From Mariniblastus sp. (lineage in GTDB: Bacteria; Planctomycetota; Planctomycetia; Pirellulales; Pirellulaceae): a stretch of 64,000 bases of DNA. The DNA is taken from contig WTFU01000063.1 of the NCBI GenBank assembly GCA_011523945.1, positions 55,720 through 119,719 on the forward strand, written 5' to 3'. Within the stretch, counting starts at the first letter, position 1. Each line of letters opens with the position of its first letter. The notes under the pieces are model-generated. The model was not told the origin of the DNA and made no database searches. It saw nothing but the letters and a program-made list of their open reading frames with translations. Position numbers and translations under genes: made by a program. Positions 8,240 through 18,830 of this stretch are shown in pieces.

Positions 8240-11011
8240 TCATTCCTCTAGTTGAATAACTTTGGATTCCGATTGGATTCCGTCAAAGGCATTAACAATT
8301 ACCTTAGTGCCGGGTGAAATGTCAATCAGTCCCGCAATTGTAATTTCGCCCCGATCATTGCTACGAGTTCCTCGGATCGCGGTCCCGTTGGTTCTGTAGA
8401 AATTGACGTCCGCATTGGGAAGCACGCGAATAGAAGGGATTTTTGCTGTTGGGGTTCGTCCGGTGCGGGACGAATGGGTGTTTAAGCTGTCTCCGCCACG
8501 CGGAGTTTCGTCGGGTGCGTCAACCAGATTTCTGATGCGCAGCTGGATGTTTGGATCTTGCCGAGTGGGATCAAATTCCATTTCGAGGAAATTCCAGTAA
8601 AACGGGTCATGGTTTGCGTGCGGTTCCTGTTCAGGGTTTGCAAAATCTTTGTGGTAAAGCGCGTGGACTTGTATTACCCGGCCATCGACGTCTTTCATTT
8701 GCCGACCAAATCCGGGGATCAATGCTCTTCCACCGCTTCGTCCAATTGGCCCAAAACTACATTCGATCAGTCCGTGGTCGAGGTTTTTCATAATGCATCC
8801 ATTGTGAACGTCCCCATAAACTGAAACGACTCCATCCCGCTGTCCCAATAGCTCAATGACTCGATCTGAACCAGCCTTCACCCAGCCGGCATAGTCGGCA
8901 GTAACACGATCGCGCTGTGAAAAATTCTGAGGATGGTTCTTACTGGTGGTTTCACCGTTTTTTGCTCCAGCCCAAATCGTATGCAATCCATTGATGCCCG
9001 TCAGACAAACAAGAGGAGAAGAGTCTGTTGTGAGCAGGGACTGCAACCATCCGTATTGCTCTTCCCCTAATAGACTGCGAGTTGGGTCAGTTCGATCATA
9101 AAGACTCTTGAATTGATTCCATCCTTGATCATCCCAGATGTCGACATCTTGACTACTTCTCCAAAGCCTTGAGTCGAGAATGACGAAAGTAAAATCTCGA
9201 TTTGGCATTTTCCAAGCACGCCATTTTTTTGGATTCTCATAAGGGTCAACATGTTCGGCACCAGTGGTTAAATGATGCACGATTTGAAAATTCCTTCGCA
9301 TGTAGGCCGGATCTTGTCCGAGTCCTTCTTTTTTTCGAATTAGTATTTGTTCGGGGCCTTTTACGTCGTCCATGCCATAATCGTGATCGCCCGGATTGAT
9401 GACATTCCAGTGTCGCATCATTTGCCATCGACTTGTCGGTCCACAAATCGAAAGTGCAACAATTTTGTACGCATCGTCTGTGCTTGGTGGGTACATAAGC
9501 AACTCCATGTACCAGACATCATCTTCCCAGACCATAATTTGAAATTTGTAATCATCGAGGTGTTGATAAGCCTCAACAGTCGGTTGGTCGCGAACGGCCC
9601 AAATATCTCGGTTCCCTGAAATGGCCCACCCTTCTTGGTCGCGTTTTTGAAGCCCAGAATTGATCGCATGACAACTGAGGCCGCATAGCTTGTAGGGTGC
9701 TTTTAACTGCGGTAGCCGACCGACATAGTTTCCCCCTCCAGGTACCTCACCCACCAATCCCATTCCCGGGCCACACGCATCAGTACCAACCCTGCCGTCG
9801 GAAGTAACATTCTCTCCATCTTTCCAAACTGTGTAATAAAGCGTTTTTTCAGCGGGATTAATGGGGAGCGTAACGTCAATCACTGCGGTGTTGCGTCGCC
9901 ATTGGTTATCAATAACACGTCCCACACCGGCAACCGTTACCCGTTCCCATCCGCCTTGGGGAGCCGGCGAATCGGCAACCCGAATTTCTATTTTTTTTCC
10001 GTCTGACGCGAACATGCCTACAAAACGGACATGCCATTCTTCTCCTTTCAGCGCTAACGTATCCCCTAACGGATAACAGACGAGGCAATCAGAATGACCA
10101 ATCTTCAGAGGTTCGTTTTGATAAGGTCGAACCTGAAAGCGGGTCACATCAAAGTCGACGAGGCCGCGGGACAAGACTCCTACAAATCCTTCAGTTTTTT
10201 GATTTGAAAAGGAATGAGCGAGTGAAACAGTCTTCGCATTTGCGGAGAAAGTTACTTTTACCAGGCATTCGTTTTTTTCGGATGGCTGCACATGCACAAT
10301 CAATCGACACCGGTCGCCTGGCTTCAATTGCATGGCCTCCGTAGATTTCAATATCGAATCGCTGGAAAGTGACACCCCGCCTTGAGAGTTTCGTTTGGCT
10401 GTTTTAGTCGGCCCCATAATGACCAATTGCTGCTTATCGTTCCAGGCAATCCTTATGAGTTGACCGACGCGATTGTAACTTTGAAAAACAGATTTTGCGC
10501 CGATTGCAATGCCCATCAAACCGTAACCGTCTTGGTGCATTTTCCAGCCAGGTTGGTCTCCTTTTGGCAACGCAGGTCGGTCAGCGCGGTAGGTGAACTC
10601 AGTTTCTATTTGATATTCTCCGGAGAGCTTCCACTGGGGTGCGTAGATAATTCCGCAATCTAAAGACGGATCGTAGTCCGTTTGATAATTAAAGTTGTGG
10701 GTTTCCGCATGAAAGGGAAAGCCAGTCCGGCGGGCTCGATCACCGTAGTTTTGCAGCCGACGTCGAAGAGCACCGTTTTCGATTTTCCAAAATCCGGGAT
10801 TTAGCGTTTGCCATTGGTGGCCGTGATAATTCGAGTCGGGGCGGTCGAATAGATACTCGGTCTCAAGGTTTTTCTGCGAGTCATGGTTTGAGGATCGTGG
10901 CGAATTTGGAGGAAACGTCGAAGCAGCCAGTGCAGCGCCGGCTGCCCCCTCTAAAAACGAGCGACGATCTAAATCTGTATTCGGGTTCTGTTTGGGTCGG
11001 TTTGAATTCAT
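8240..11011 (-). CDS. Tat-exported PhoD-like (alkaline phosphatase D / metallophosphoesterase) protein with additional N-terminal beta domain
   Basis: DRRSFLEGAAGAALAAS Tat-like signal; MRHWNVINPGDHDYGMDDVKG, SVYGDVHNGCIMK; start at 11011 (MNSNRPK) preferred over 11122. Confidence 0.7.
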   Translation of the reverse strand: MNSNRPKQNPNTDLDRRSFLEGAAGAALAASTFPPNSPRSSNHDSQKNLETEYLFDRPDSNYHGHQWQTLNPGFWKIENGALRRRLQNYGDRARRTGFPFHAETHNFNYQTDYDPSLDCGIIYAPQWKLSGEYQIETEFTYRADRPALPKGDQPGWKMHQDGYGLMGIAIGAKSVFQSYNRVGQLIRIAWNDKQQLVIMGPTKTAKRNSQGGVSLSSDSILKSTEAMQLKPGDRCRLIVHVQPSEKNECLVKVTFSANAKTVSLAHSFSNQKTEGFVGVLSRGLVDFDVTRFQVRPYQNEPLKIGHSDCLVCYPLGDTLALKGEEWHVRFVGMFASDGKKIEIRVADSPAPQGGWERVTVAGVGRVIDNQWRRNTAVIDVTLPINPAEKTLYYTVWKDGENVTSDGRVGTDACGPGMGLVGEVPGGGNYVGRLPQLKAPYKLCGLSCHAINSGLQKRDQEGWAISGNRDIWAVRDQPTVEAYQHLDDYKFQIMVWEDDVWYMELLMYPPSTDDAYKIVALSICGPTSRWQMMRHWNVINPGDHDYGMDDVKGPEQILIRKKEGLGQDPAYMRRNFQIVHHLTTGAEHVDPYENPKKWRAWKMPNRDFTFVILDSRLWRSSQDVDIWDDQGWNQFKSLYDRTDPTRSLLGEEQYGWLQSLLTTDSSPLVCLTGINGLHTIWAGAKNGETTSKNHPQNFSQRDRVTADYAGWVKAGSDRVIELLGQRDGVVSVYGDVHNGCIMKNLDHGLIECSFGPIGRSGGRALIPGFGRQMKDVDGRVIQVHALYHKDFANPEQEPHANHDPFYWNFLEMEFDPTRQDPNIQLRIRNLVDAPDETPRGGDSLNTHSSRTGRTPTAKIPSIRVLPNADVNFYRTNGTAIRGTRSNDRGEITIAGLIDISPGTKVIVNAFDGIQSESKVIQLEE

Positions 11012-11290
11012 GGATTTTACTTCGTATGTGATCGAGTAATTTTTGCAGTCTCTCTCCAAATCCATTAGAGCAGACTTAACTTGCCCGAGGCTTGCTTTGG
11101 TTAAATTTATCATAATCGGCACGGACGCCTTGTGGTCGCCAAGTGTTGTGACCGGATCAGGGTAATGTCAAAGTGCTTTGAATTCGGATTTTTTATTTCA
11201 CGCGAATCACTATTGGAGGGTATTTAAATGAACTGGAGGTGTTCAGGTTGGCAATTGGAATAAGAAGTTTTTGGAGACAGGAATCTAGTC

Positions 11291-11584
11291 ATGAAATATT
11301 GTAAATTAACTCTCCTTTATGTTCCTTGCTGCTTCATTTTTGTCTTGTTGATGCAGGCTTGGGTACCTGCAGCTACACAGGCACAGGAACCAGACTGGTA
11401 TCCTTATGTGTTAGCGCGAGGGAATGATCGTTCGGTCATCAAGAACACGCATATCAATGATCGCCCGTATCGTCCCCTCCATTTTTACGGCAATGCGGTT
11501 CGGCGTAATTATTACCGAGGCAACCCAGTTCCAATGCCGAAAGATTTGATACGTGCTTCCACAGTAAGATTGCGACGGCGATAA
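11291..11584 (+). CDS. Small secreted protein of unknown function
   Basis: 97 aa; hydrophobic signal CFIFVLLMQAWVPAATQAQ then basic, aromatic-rich mature region ending VRLRRR; followed by a strong terminator. Confidence 0.65.
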   Translation: MKYCKLTLLYVPCCFIFVLLMQAWVPAATQAQEPDWYPYVLARGNDRSVIKNTHINDRPYRPLHFYGNAVRRNYYRGNPVPMPKDLIRASTVRLRRR

Positions 11585-11614
11585 TAGATTGCCAATCGAA
11601 TTAAGAGCTAGATT

Positions 11615-11647
11615 AGAACGGCGGGGTTTCCTGCCGTTCTTTTTTTT
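11615..11647 (+). terminator. Rho-independent terminator
   Basis: agaacggc-ggggtttcct-gccgttct followed by T-tract. Confidence 0.85.
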
Positions 11648-11956
11648 GGCGGAATCTAATCCAGAGATTTTGATTTTCGATTAGCATCAAAAGTTGAAAA
11701 CAATGCGATGTTTTGTTTGGCCATCAGGCTAGGCTGCAGATCAGTGTCAAAATCTACTGATCCACGGTTTTTCTTAAATCAAAGACTCTTTTACCGTTTT
11801 TTGTTGGCGGAGAAGAACTGAACGGTTAACAATACTGTCGTGCGTTGTAATGGTTGTTTAAATTTAAATAATGCGACCTACTCAACCATCCTTTTTGATG
11901 TAGACCGGTATATGTCTATGTTTCACGATTCCATCCTTCGGCGACTTTGATTCGAT

Positions 11957-13786
11957 ATGAAAAATCTATTTGCGCTCTTCTTTGTTCTAATGGCTGGAAC
12001 AGCATTAGCAGAGGAACAACCAAACATTCTCTGGCTAACCTGTGAGGATAATAATATTAACTGGGTTGGGTGTTATGGAAATCCGTATGCGGTTACGCCT
12101 AACATCGATCGCCTTGCCAGCGAGGGTTTTCAGTACATGCATTGTTACGCCAATGCTCCCGTTTGTGCGCCAATGCGAAGCACCTGGATTACGGGTGTTC
12201 ATGCACTTTCGATGGGAACGCATCCGATGCGTAGTCGATATCCGATCCCTCACGAGACGATTAAATACTACCCGGATCTTTTAAAGAATGCCGGCTATTT
12301 CGTCGGTAACGCCCGAAAGACAGACTACAACATCGGTGGTCGCAATGACAAAAGTCCGTGGGATACCGAAAAGGTTGATTGGAATGTCCTTAAAAACAAT
12401 CAGCCGTTTTTTATGGTGATCAATAGCACTAAATCGCATGAGTCCAAAGCGTTTGGTGATGTCGACAATACAACTCATGATCCAAAAAATGTGCGGCTTG
12501 CAAAATACCATCCAGACATTCCGGAGATTAGAAAAAATTACGCCCATTACCATGACCAAATGAAAAAAATGGACGACGATATCGGATTGGCCTTGGCCAG
12601 ATTGGAGGAAAGTGGGATGGCCGACAATACGATTGTCATCCACAACTCTGACCATGGTGGTGTTCTAGCTCGTAGCAAGCGGTTTTTGTTTAACAGTGGA
12701 ACGCACTGTCCTTTGATCATTCGGATTCCGGAAAAATTTAAGCACTTGCGTCCGGCGAAACCGGGTAACAAGGTTGATGAAATTGTTAGCTTTGTAGATA
12801 TGACAAAGACGTGGTTGAATATTTGTGGAGCGGAAACACCAGATTATTTGCAGGGAAAAGTCTTTCTCGGTCCAGACGCCGAGTCTCGCGAATACCACGT
12901 TAGCTTTCGTGGTCGCATGGACGAACGCTGCGACAATGTAAGAGCGATTCGGGATGGAAAACTCTTGTACATTAGGAATTACATGCCCTACGCACCTTGG
13001 GGGCAAAAATTGAATTACCTTTGGCGAATGAAAGCGACGCAGGCTTGGGATCAACACCATCGCGACGGTAAAACCGATGCTGTGACGGGTCGGTTTTTTG
13101 GAACCAAGCCAATGGAAGAGCTCTACGATACCACCGCGGATCCAGATAATATCAACAATTTGATTGATGATCCGCAATACACGAGCGACGTAAGACGACT
13201 AAGTACTGCGTTGGATCAATGGCAGATTAAGCATTTCGATTCCGGTTTAATTCCGGAAAGTGAAGTTGTAAAGCGATCGGAAGATTGTGGAAAAACTATT
13301 TATGAGATGGTGCGAGATCCTGCGCTGTATGATCTTCGCGCCTATCAGGCTGCGTCAGCAATGGCGCTGGAAAAGAACCCCAAAAACCTTCCTGCGTTTT
13401 ATAAAAACTTGAATGCAGTCGATTCCGGCGTTCGTTATTGGGCTGTCGTCGGTTGCTTTAACCTACAGGAAGAAAACGCTATCGACTTGGATAAGATCAA
13501 AAACTGCTTAAAAGATAAATCACATCACGTTCAGGCAATGGCAGCCTGGATTTTATATCGCGCGGGAGATCGCGAATCGGCAAAAGCATGTTGGAATCGA
13601 TTACTTTCAAACAGCTCCTATGCATCGTTAAAGGTGCTGAACATTATTGATTGGATTGGTGACGGAGCAGAACCCTATGTCGAAGCCATGAGAAAATGTG
13701 AGTTTAGCCATCAGGGCTATGTGCCCAATATGAAAGAAAATCTTGGCGTCGCAGTTTCAAAACCAAAAAAGAAACGCGCACCGTAG
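11957..13786 (+). CDS. Sulfatase with C-terminal HEAT-like helical region
   Basis: [33 protein letters not shown]; FGly motif CAPMRSTWITG; SDHGG; C-terminal alpha-helical repeats; signal peptide. Confidence 0.93.
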   Translation: MKNLFALFFVLMAGTALAEEQPNILWLTCEDNNINWVGCYGNPYAVTPNIDRLASEGFQYMHCYANAPVCAPMRSTWITGVHALSMGTHPMRSRYPIPHETIKYYPDLLKNAGYFVGNARKTDYNIGGRNDKSPWDTEKVDWNVLKNNQPFFMVINSTKSHESKAFGDVDNTTHDPKNVRLAKYHPDIPEIRKNYAHYHDQMKKMDDDIGLALARLEESGMADNTIVIHNSDHGGVLARSKRFLFNSGTHCPLIIRIPEKFKHLRPAKPGNKVDEIVSFVDMTKTWLNICGAETPDYLQGKVFLGPDAESREYHVSFRGRMDERCDNVRAIRDGKLLYIRNYMPYAPWGQKLNYLWRMKATQAWDQHHRDGKTDAVTGRFFGTKPMEELYDTTADPDNINNLIDDPQYTSDVRRLSTALDQWQIKHFDSGLIPESEVVKRSEDCGKTIYEMVRDPALYDLRAYQAASAMALEKNPKNLPAFYKNLNAVDSGVRYWAVVGCFNLQEENAIDLDKIKNCLKDKSHHVQAMAAWILYRAGDRESAKACWNRLLSNSSYASLKVLNIIDWIGDGAEPYVEAMRKCEFSHQGYVPNMKENLGVAVSKPKKKRAP

Positions 13787-13844
13787 GCTTGGTTTTAACT
13801 ATTGAAATTTTTTGACTTCGTTTCTCCGCCGGCTGTATTTCAAT

Positions 13845-15272
13845 ATGAAAAAAACACTTGCCCTGTTGTGTCTTTTGTTTGTGCTACCGTTGAGTGTGAT
13901 CGCGGTCGAACGTCCTAACGTGTTGATCATCATGGCGGATGATTGCACATTTTCAGATTTACCCATGTATGGGGGGCGAAATGCAAAAACTCCGAATCTC
14001 GAGGCACTCTCGAAACAGAGCTTAGTATTTAATCGTGCCTATTTGTCATCAGCGATGTGCCAACCGTGTCGAGCAGAACTTTATACGGGGCAATATCCCA
14101 TGAGGAATGGTTGTGCTTGGAATCATTCGGCGAGTCGGCCGGATACAAAAAGCATGCCGCATTACCTGAAGAAGTTAAACTACCGTGTTGGTTTGGCGGG
14201 GAAAGTACACGTGCTTCCCAAAAAGGCCTTCCCATTCGAATCGATACTCGGGTTTGATAAAAATTGTGTCCGGAACCCAACCTCTGCCCATGATTTAAGT
14301 GCAGCAAGGGAATTTATTTCACGGGATGCAGAGCAGCCGTTCTGTCTGGTTGTGGCTTTGGTGGAGCCGCATGTACCGTGGGTTATGGGAGATGCTTCAG
14401 CTTATCCTCCTGAACATTTAAAACTTCCCCCCAACATTGCTGATACTCCAAGAACACGCGAAGACTTTGGGAAGTATCTCGCTGAGATCAGTTTTATGGA
14501 TGGACAGGTAGGCGAAATTTTAGAGGTACTCGAAGAGTCGGGTGAATCAGAAAATACACTGGTTCTATTCACATCAGAACAAGGAGCCCAATTCCCCGGT
14601 TGCAAATGGACGAACTGGGATACAGGTGTTCATTCAGCATTAATGGCTCGATGGCCGGGGAAAATTAAAGGAGGATTGCGCACCGACGCTCTGGTGCAAT
14701 ATGCGGATATTTTACCGACAATTTTGGAAATTTGCGGTGGAAACTGCCAAGGCAAGCCATTTGACGGAACAAGCTTTTTGTCAGTTCTCAAACAACCCGC
14801 CAGTCGTCATCGAGATTATGTTTTCGGGATGCATAATAATGTTCCCGAAGGTCCCGCCTATCCAATTCGCTCGATTTGCGATGGCGAGTTTCATTACATT
14901 CGCAATCTCTCGCCCGCTGAAACTTACATAGAGAAACATCTTATGGGAGTTAAAGGAGAGGGTGTTCTAAACAATCCTTATTGGGGCACCTGGATTTGGG
15001 ATTCCACAACCAACGAACGAACTTACGAATTGGTAAAACGTTACATGCATCGACCTGCAGAACAACTCTATCGTTTGACCAGCGATGCTTATGAAATGAA
15101 CAACCTTGCTCAAGATCAGGAATATCAAGCAACCCTTAATAAAATGAGCGAGGAGCTCGACCGTTGGATGCAAGATCAAGGTGATCCCGGGATTGAGCAA
15201 GATACAAGAACAAGTCATCAAGCGGCGAAAAAAGGTCAGCATCGATTCATACCTCCTTCAAACATAAAATAA
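13845..15272 (+). CDS. Sulfatase
   Basis: PNVLIIMADDCTFSDLPMYGG; FGly motif CQPCRAELYTG; signal peptide from ATG 13845 (MKKTLALLCLLFVLPLSVIA). Confidence 0.93.
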   Translation: MKKTLALLCLLFVLPLSVIAVERPNVLIIMADDCTFSDLPMYGGRNAKTPNLEALSKQSLVFNRAYLSSAMCQPCRAELYTGQYPMRNGCAWNHSASRPDTKSMPHYLKKLNYRVGLAGKVHVLPKKAFPFESILGFDKNCVRNPTSAHDLSAAREFISRDAEQPFCLVVALVEPHVPWVMGDASAYPPEHLKLPPNIADTPRTREDFGKYLAEISFMDGQVGEILEVLEESGESENTLVLFTSEQGAQFPGCKWTNWDTGVHSALMARWPGKIKGGLRTDALVQYADILPTILEICGGNCQGKPFDGTSFLSVLKQPASRHRDYVFGMHNNVPEGPAYPIRSICDGEFHYIRNLSPAETYIEKHLMGVKGEGVLNNPYWGTWIWDSTTNERTYELVKRYMHRPAEQLYRLTSDAYEMNNLAQDQEYQATLNKMSEELDRWMQDQGDPGIEQDTRTSHQAAKKGQHRFIPPSNIK

Positions 15273-15336
15273 AGCCCGCCAGATCGGCGCCGAATGAGGT
15301 GATGCTCGCATTAATCATAAGTTCTCTGAGGAGCCC

Positions 15337-16851
15337 ATGAAAATCAGACACTCATCCGTATTGTTCGCAGTTTTTCTATCTCTCGTAGGCGCTCTTCACG
15401 AACGATCTGTCGCACAGGAGGCGGATTCTCAATACAACGTCTTGTTCATTATTTCAGATGATCTGACTTCGACAGCCCTTTCTTGTTATGGAAATCCACG
15501 CTGTCAAACACCCAATATTGATGCGCTTGCCGCTCGTGGGACACGCTTCACACGGGCTTATTGTCAGGGAACCTATTGTGGTCCTTCGCGGGCATCCTTT
15601 ATGTCGGGTTACTATCCGCACGCGACTGGAGTCCTCGGCTATGACAGTCCTCGGCCTAAAATAGGCGACCGAGCGACATGGCCGCAGCATTTTAAAAAAA
15701 ACGGATACTATACCGCGCGGGTTAGCAAGCTCTTTCACATGGGAGTTCCCGGGGGCATCGAAGTTGGTTTTGGAATTGAAGGCCATTTGGGATCCGATGG
15801 TTCCGATGACCCCGATTCCTGGACTGAACGATTTAACTGTCCAGGTCCGGAGTGGAAGGCTCCTGGTGATATTGAACTGCTTGAAGGAAATCCGGATGGA
15901 AAGAAGGCACCTAAAGGCGGTAATAATTTTATTGTGGTTGAAGCCGATGGAGGCGATGAGGTTCATTCGGATGGGATTGCTGCAAACAAAGCAGTCGAGC
16001 TTATTGAAGCCCATAAAAATGAACCATTTTGGTTAGGTGTCGGGTTTGTTCGTCCTCACGTACCGTTCGTTGCTCCGCGTCGTTATTTCCCTCCTTTTCT
16101 TCCGTACTCAAAAATCGAATTGCCAGAAAAAGTGGCTGGAGATCGTGATGACACGCCTCGGGCGGGAGTTAATTACAAGACCAGTGAAAACATGAAAATG
16201 GATATCCGTCGACAAAAGAAAGCGGTTGGCGGATACCTCGCGTCGGTTGCTTTCATGGACGCTCAAGTTGGAAAGGTAATGGACGCACTTGACCGTGCCG
16301 GGTTACGCGAAAAGACAATCGTGATTTTTACAAGCGATCACGGATACCACCTTGGAGAGCATGATTTTTGGGCCAAAGTGAGTCTTCGTGAAGAGTCGGC
16401 ATCTGTCCCTTTGATTATTTGTGTGCCGAATCAACCGCCTGGCGTTTGCCATAGTCTTGTTGAACTCTTGGATCTTTATCCAACGATTGCTGATCTCTGC
16501 GGACTCGAGGTCCCGCAAAGATTACAAGGTAAAAATATCAAATCAATGTTAAGCAACCCGGAAGCAACCGTGCGGGAATCCGCTTTCAGTGTAGCTCCAA
16601 TGCGAAAAGGATTTTTACTGCGAGAAGATCGGTGGGCCTACATCCAATACGGGGAAGACGCAGCCAACGGAATCGAGTTGTACGACATGCAGTTGGATCC
16701 CAAACAATTTAATAATTTGGCGGCAGACCCGGCTTACGCTCAGTTAATTAATGGCTTCCAAGCAAAAATGAAATTAAAGATGAGCCAAGTGAGAAATAAC
16801 GATTTACCAAGTTTGAGTAAACTGAAAAAACAAAAAAAGCAATCTAAATAA
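15337..16851 (+). CDS. Sulfatase (iduronate-2-sulfatase-like)
   Basis: YNVLFIISDDLTSTALSCYGN; FGly motif CGPSRASFMSG; FTSDHGYHLGEHDFWAK. Confidence 0.93.
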   Translation: MKIRHSSVLFAVFLSLVGALHERSVAQEADSQYNVLFIISDDLTSTALSCYGNPRCQTPNIDALAARGTRFTRAYCQGTYCGPSRASFMSGYYPHATGVLGYDSPRPKIGDRATWPQHFKKNGYYTARVSKLFHMGVPGGIEVGFGIEGHLGSDGSDDPDSWTERFNCPGPEWKAPGDIELLEGNPDGKKAPKGGNNFIVVEADGGDEVHSDGIAANKAVELIEAHKNEPFWLGVGFVRPHVPFVAPRRYFPPFLPYSKIELPEKVAGDRDDTPRAGVNYKTSENMKMDIRRQKKAVGGYLASVAFMDAQVGKVMDALDRAGLREKTIVIFTSDHGYHLGEHDFWAKVSLREESASVPLIICVPNQPPGVCHSLVELLDLYPTIADLCGLEVPQRLQGKNIKSMLSNPEATVRESAFSVAPMRKGFLLREDRWAYIQYGEDAANGIELYDMQLDPKQFNNLAADPAYAQLINGFQAKMKLKMSQVRNNDLPSLSKLKKQKKQSK

Positions 16852-16911
16852 CAGCCCTTCATTCGCCCCCTTTCTTGACTCGGCGAAATAAAATATTGCG
16901 AAAGAGAAATC

Positions 16912-18804
16912 ATGAGAACTTTTCTTGTTTTGATTAGCCTGTTTTTTTCCATCTGGACTTCGGAAGCTTTATTGGGTGAAGACCGGCCAAATGTGATTGT
17001 GTTCCTAACGGACGATCAGGGTTGGGGAGATTTGGGATGTTATGGCCATCCCAAAATTCAAAGCCCACATTTAGATCAATTTGCTGCTGAAGGCTTACGC
17101 TTAACCCAGTGCTATGCTGGATGCAGTGTGTGCTCGCCTTCTCGTTCAGCGATTTTGACCGGTCGAACGCCTTACCGGAATGGCGTTTGGCGGTGGATTC
17201 CAGCGGGAAGTCAGTACCATCTTCGAACGAGTGAAATTACGATTGCTGAGCTTTTAAAAGAACGGGGTTACGATACCTGCCACGTTGGCAAGTGGCACCT
17301 AAACGGAAAATTTAACAGCTCCGAACAGCCTCAGCCAAATGATCACGGATACGACCACTGGATGGCAACGCAAAACAATGCAGCGCCCAATCATATGAAT
17401 CCGGAAAATTTTGTTCGTAATGGAAAGGCTATAGGTAAAGCGACGGGGCCGAGTTCTATGATTTGCGCGGAGGAGGCAATTGATTGGCTGGAGTCCCGAG
17501 AGAATTCAAGCCGCCCGTTTTTCCTGACCGTCTGGACTCACGAGCCTCATTTACCAATCGAATCGGCTGAAAAGTACATGCGGCCTTACGCGGATATTGA
17601 AGACGAGGGCATTCGGCAGCATCACGGAAACATTACTCAACTAGACGATGCGTTCGGTACTTTGATGGCAGGCCTGGATCGTCTGGGGCACCGAGATGAT
17701 ACGCTCGTTATTTATACCTCGGACAATGGCCCAGAGGGAAAAGGTACGTCCGGTAGAACGCGAGGATCCACGGGAGGATTGCGGGGACGAAAGCGCGCAT
17801 CTCACGAAGGAGGAATTCGTGTGCCCGGAATTATCCGTTGGCCGGGACACATTAAGGCCGGGTCGCATAGCGATACTCCGGTGATTGGCTCAGATATTTT
17901 TTCTACCATTTGCGATATTGTCAAAATTCCCCTCCCTCAAGATCGAACAATCGACGGGGCCAGCATGTTGCCAGTCTTCGACAATCAACCAATTGCGCGT
18001 GAACAACCGATGTATTGGCGAAATCATTTGGCCCCTGAAAAGTCACGTGTCGCAATGCGAGTAGGCGACTGGAAGATATTGGCATCTGAGAACCTTACTC
18101 AATTTGAGTTGTATAACATACGGGAAGATTGGCAAGAAACGGAAGATCTGCGATTGAAACAGCCAGAGAGATTTGAGTCACTCAAAAACCAATTAATTCA
18201 AATGGATGCCGCTGTATTGGCCGAGGGGCCGGACTGGTGGAAAGAAGATAAATCTCGTTCTAAAAAAACAAACAAGTCCGTGAATCCACCCCCCGGCACC
18301 GACCGCACGGGTCGCTTTCAACAAGTTAATGGCGTCAACGTAACTGCGAGTGATTTAGGTTATCGATTAAAAGCATCCGGCGAGGGGCTTGCCTTACAAA
18401 AACTGGACGTCCCTATTGTGGGCCGAGCGTTAATTAAAACAACGTATCGAAGCAATCAAAAAAAAGGGAAAACGAGAAATGCAGCCATCGTTTTTGGAGT
18501 CGACCCCAATAACCAGCAGACATTAAAAATTGGAACAGCCATTGGAATGAATCAACATGTGGCATTCAGCGGCGGCTGGCAGAATGTTGGTGAGCTTGCC
18601 AAGGTTAATGCTGATTTTGAGCCGCTTGATACATTCGAGGTTCAAATTGAATTTGATTTAGATCGTCATCTAGCGATTGCAACGATCAATGGCAAAACAG
18701 TAGAAACAGCTTTGCCGGCGGCATGGAAAGAAATCTCTTGGATGGGATTCTACGTGAAAGCGACGGAATCAGATTTCGCCGATTTCAAAATTGAACTGAA
18801 ATGA
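16912..18804 (+). CDS. Sulfatase (arylsulfatase-like) with C-terminal beta-rich extension
   Basis: PNVIVFLTDDQGWGDLGCYGHPKIQSPHLD; FGly motif CSPSRSAILTG; HVGKWHLNG; about 160 aa C-terminal extension after the sulfatase core. Confidence 0.93.
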   Translation: MRTFLVLISLFFSIWTSEALLGEDRPNVIVFLTDDQGWGDLGCYGHPKIQSPHLDQFAAEGLRLTQCYAGCSVCSPSRSAILTGRTPYRNGVWRWIPAGSQYHLRTSEITIAELLKERGYDTCHVGKWHLNGKFNSSEQPQPNDHGYDHWMATQNNAAPNHMNPENFVRNGKAIGKATGPSSMICAEEAIDWLESRENSSRPFFLTVWTHEPHLPIESAEKYMRPYADIEDEGIRQHHGNITQLDDAFGTLMAGLDRLGHRDDTLVIYTSDNGPEGKGTSGRTRGSTGGLRGRKRASHEGGIRVPGIIRWPGHIKAGSHSDTPVIGSDIFSTICDIVKIPLPQDRTIDGASMLPVFDNQPIAREQPMYWRNHLAPEKSRVAMRVGDWKILASENLTQFELYNIREDWQETEDLRLKQPERFESLKNQLIQMDAAVLAEGPDWWKEDKSRSKKTNKSVNPPPGTDRTGRFQQVNGVNVTASDLGYRLKASGEGLALQKLDVPIVGRALIKTTYRSNQKKGKTRNAAIVFGVDPNNQQTLKIGTAIGMNQHVAFSGGWQNVGELAKVNADFEPLDTFEVQIEFDLDRHLAIATINGKTVETALPAAWKEISWMGFYVKATESDFADFKIELK

Positions 18805-18830
18805 TTAATTCTTGGCAGTCCAAGTGGCAT

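Noticed and set aside
12665-13177. Minus-strand 170 aa ORF inside the first sulfatase
   Set aside because: Fully overlaps a confidently coding sulfatase; composition typical of a shadow ORF.
15454-16014. Minus-strand 186 aa ORF inside the third sulfatase
   Set aside because: Antisense to a well-supported sulfatase; no recognisable domain.
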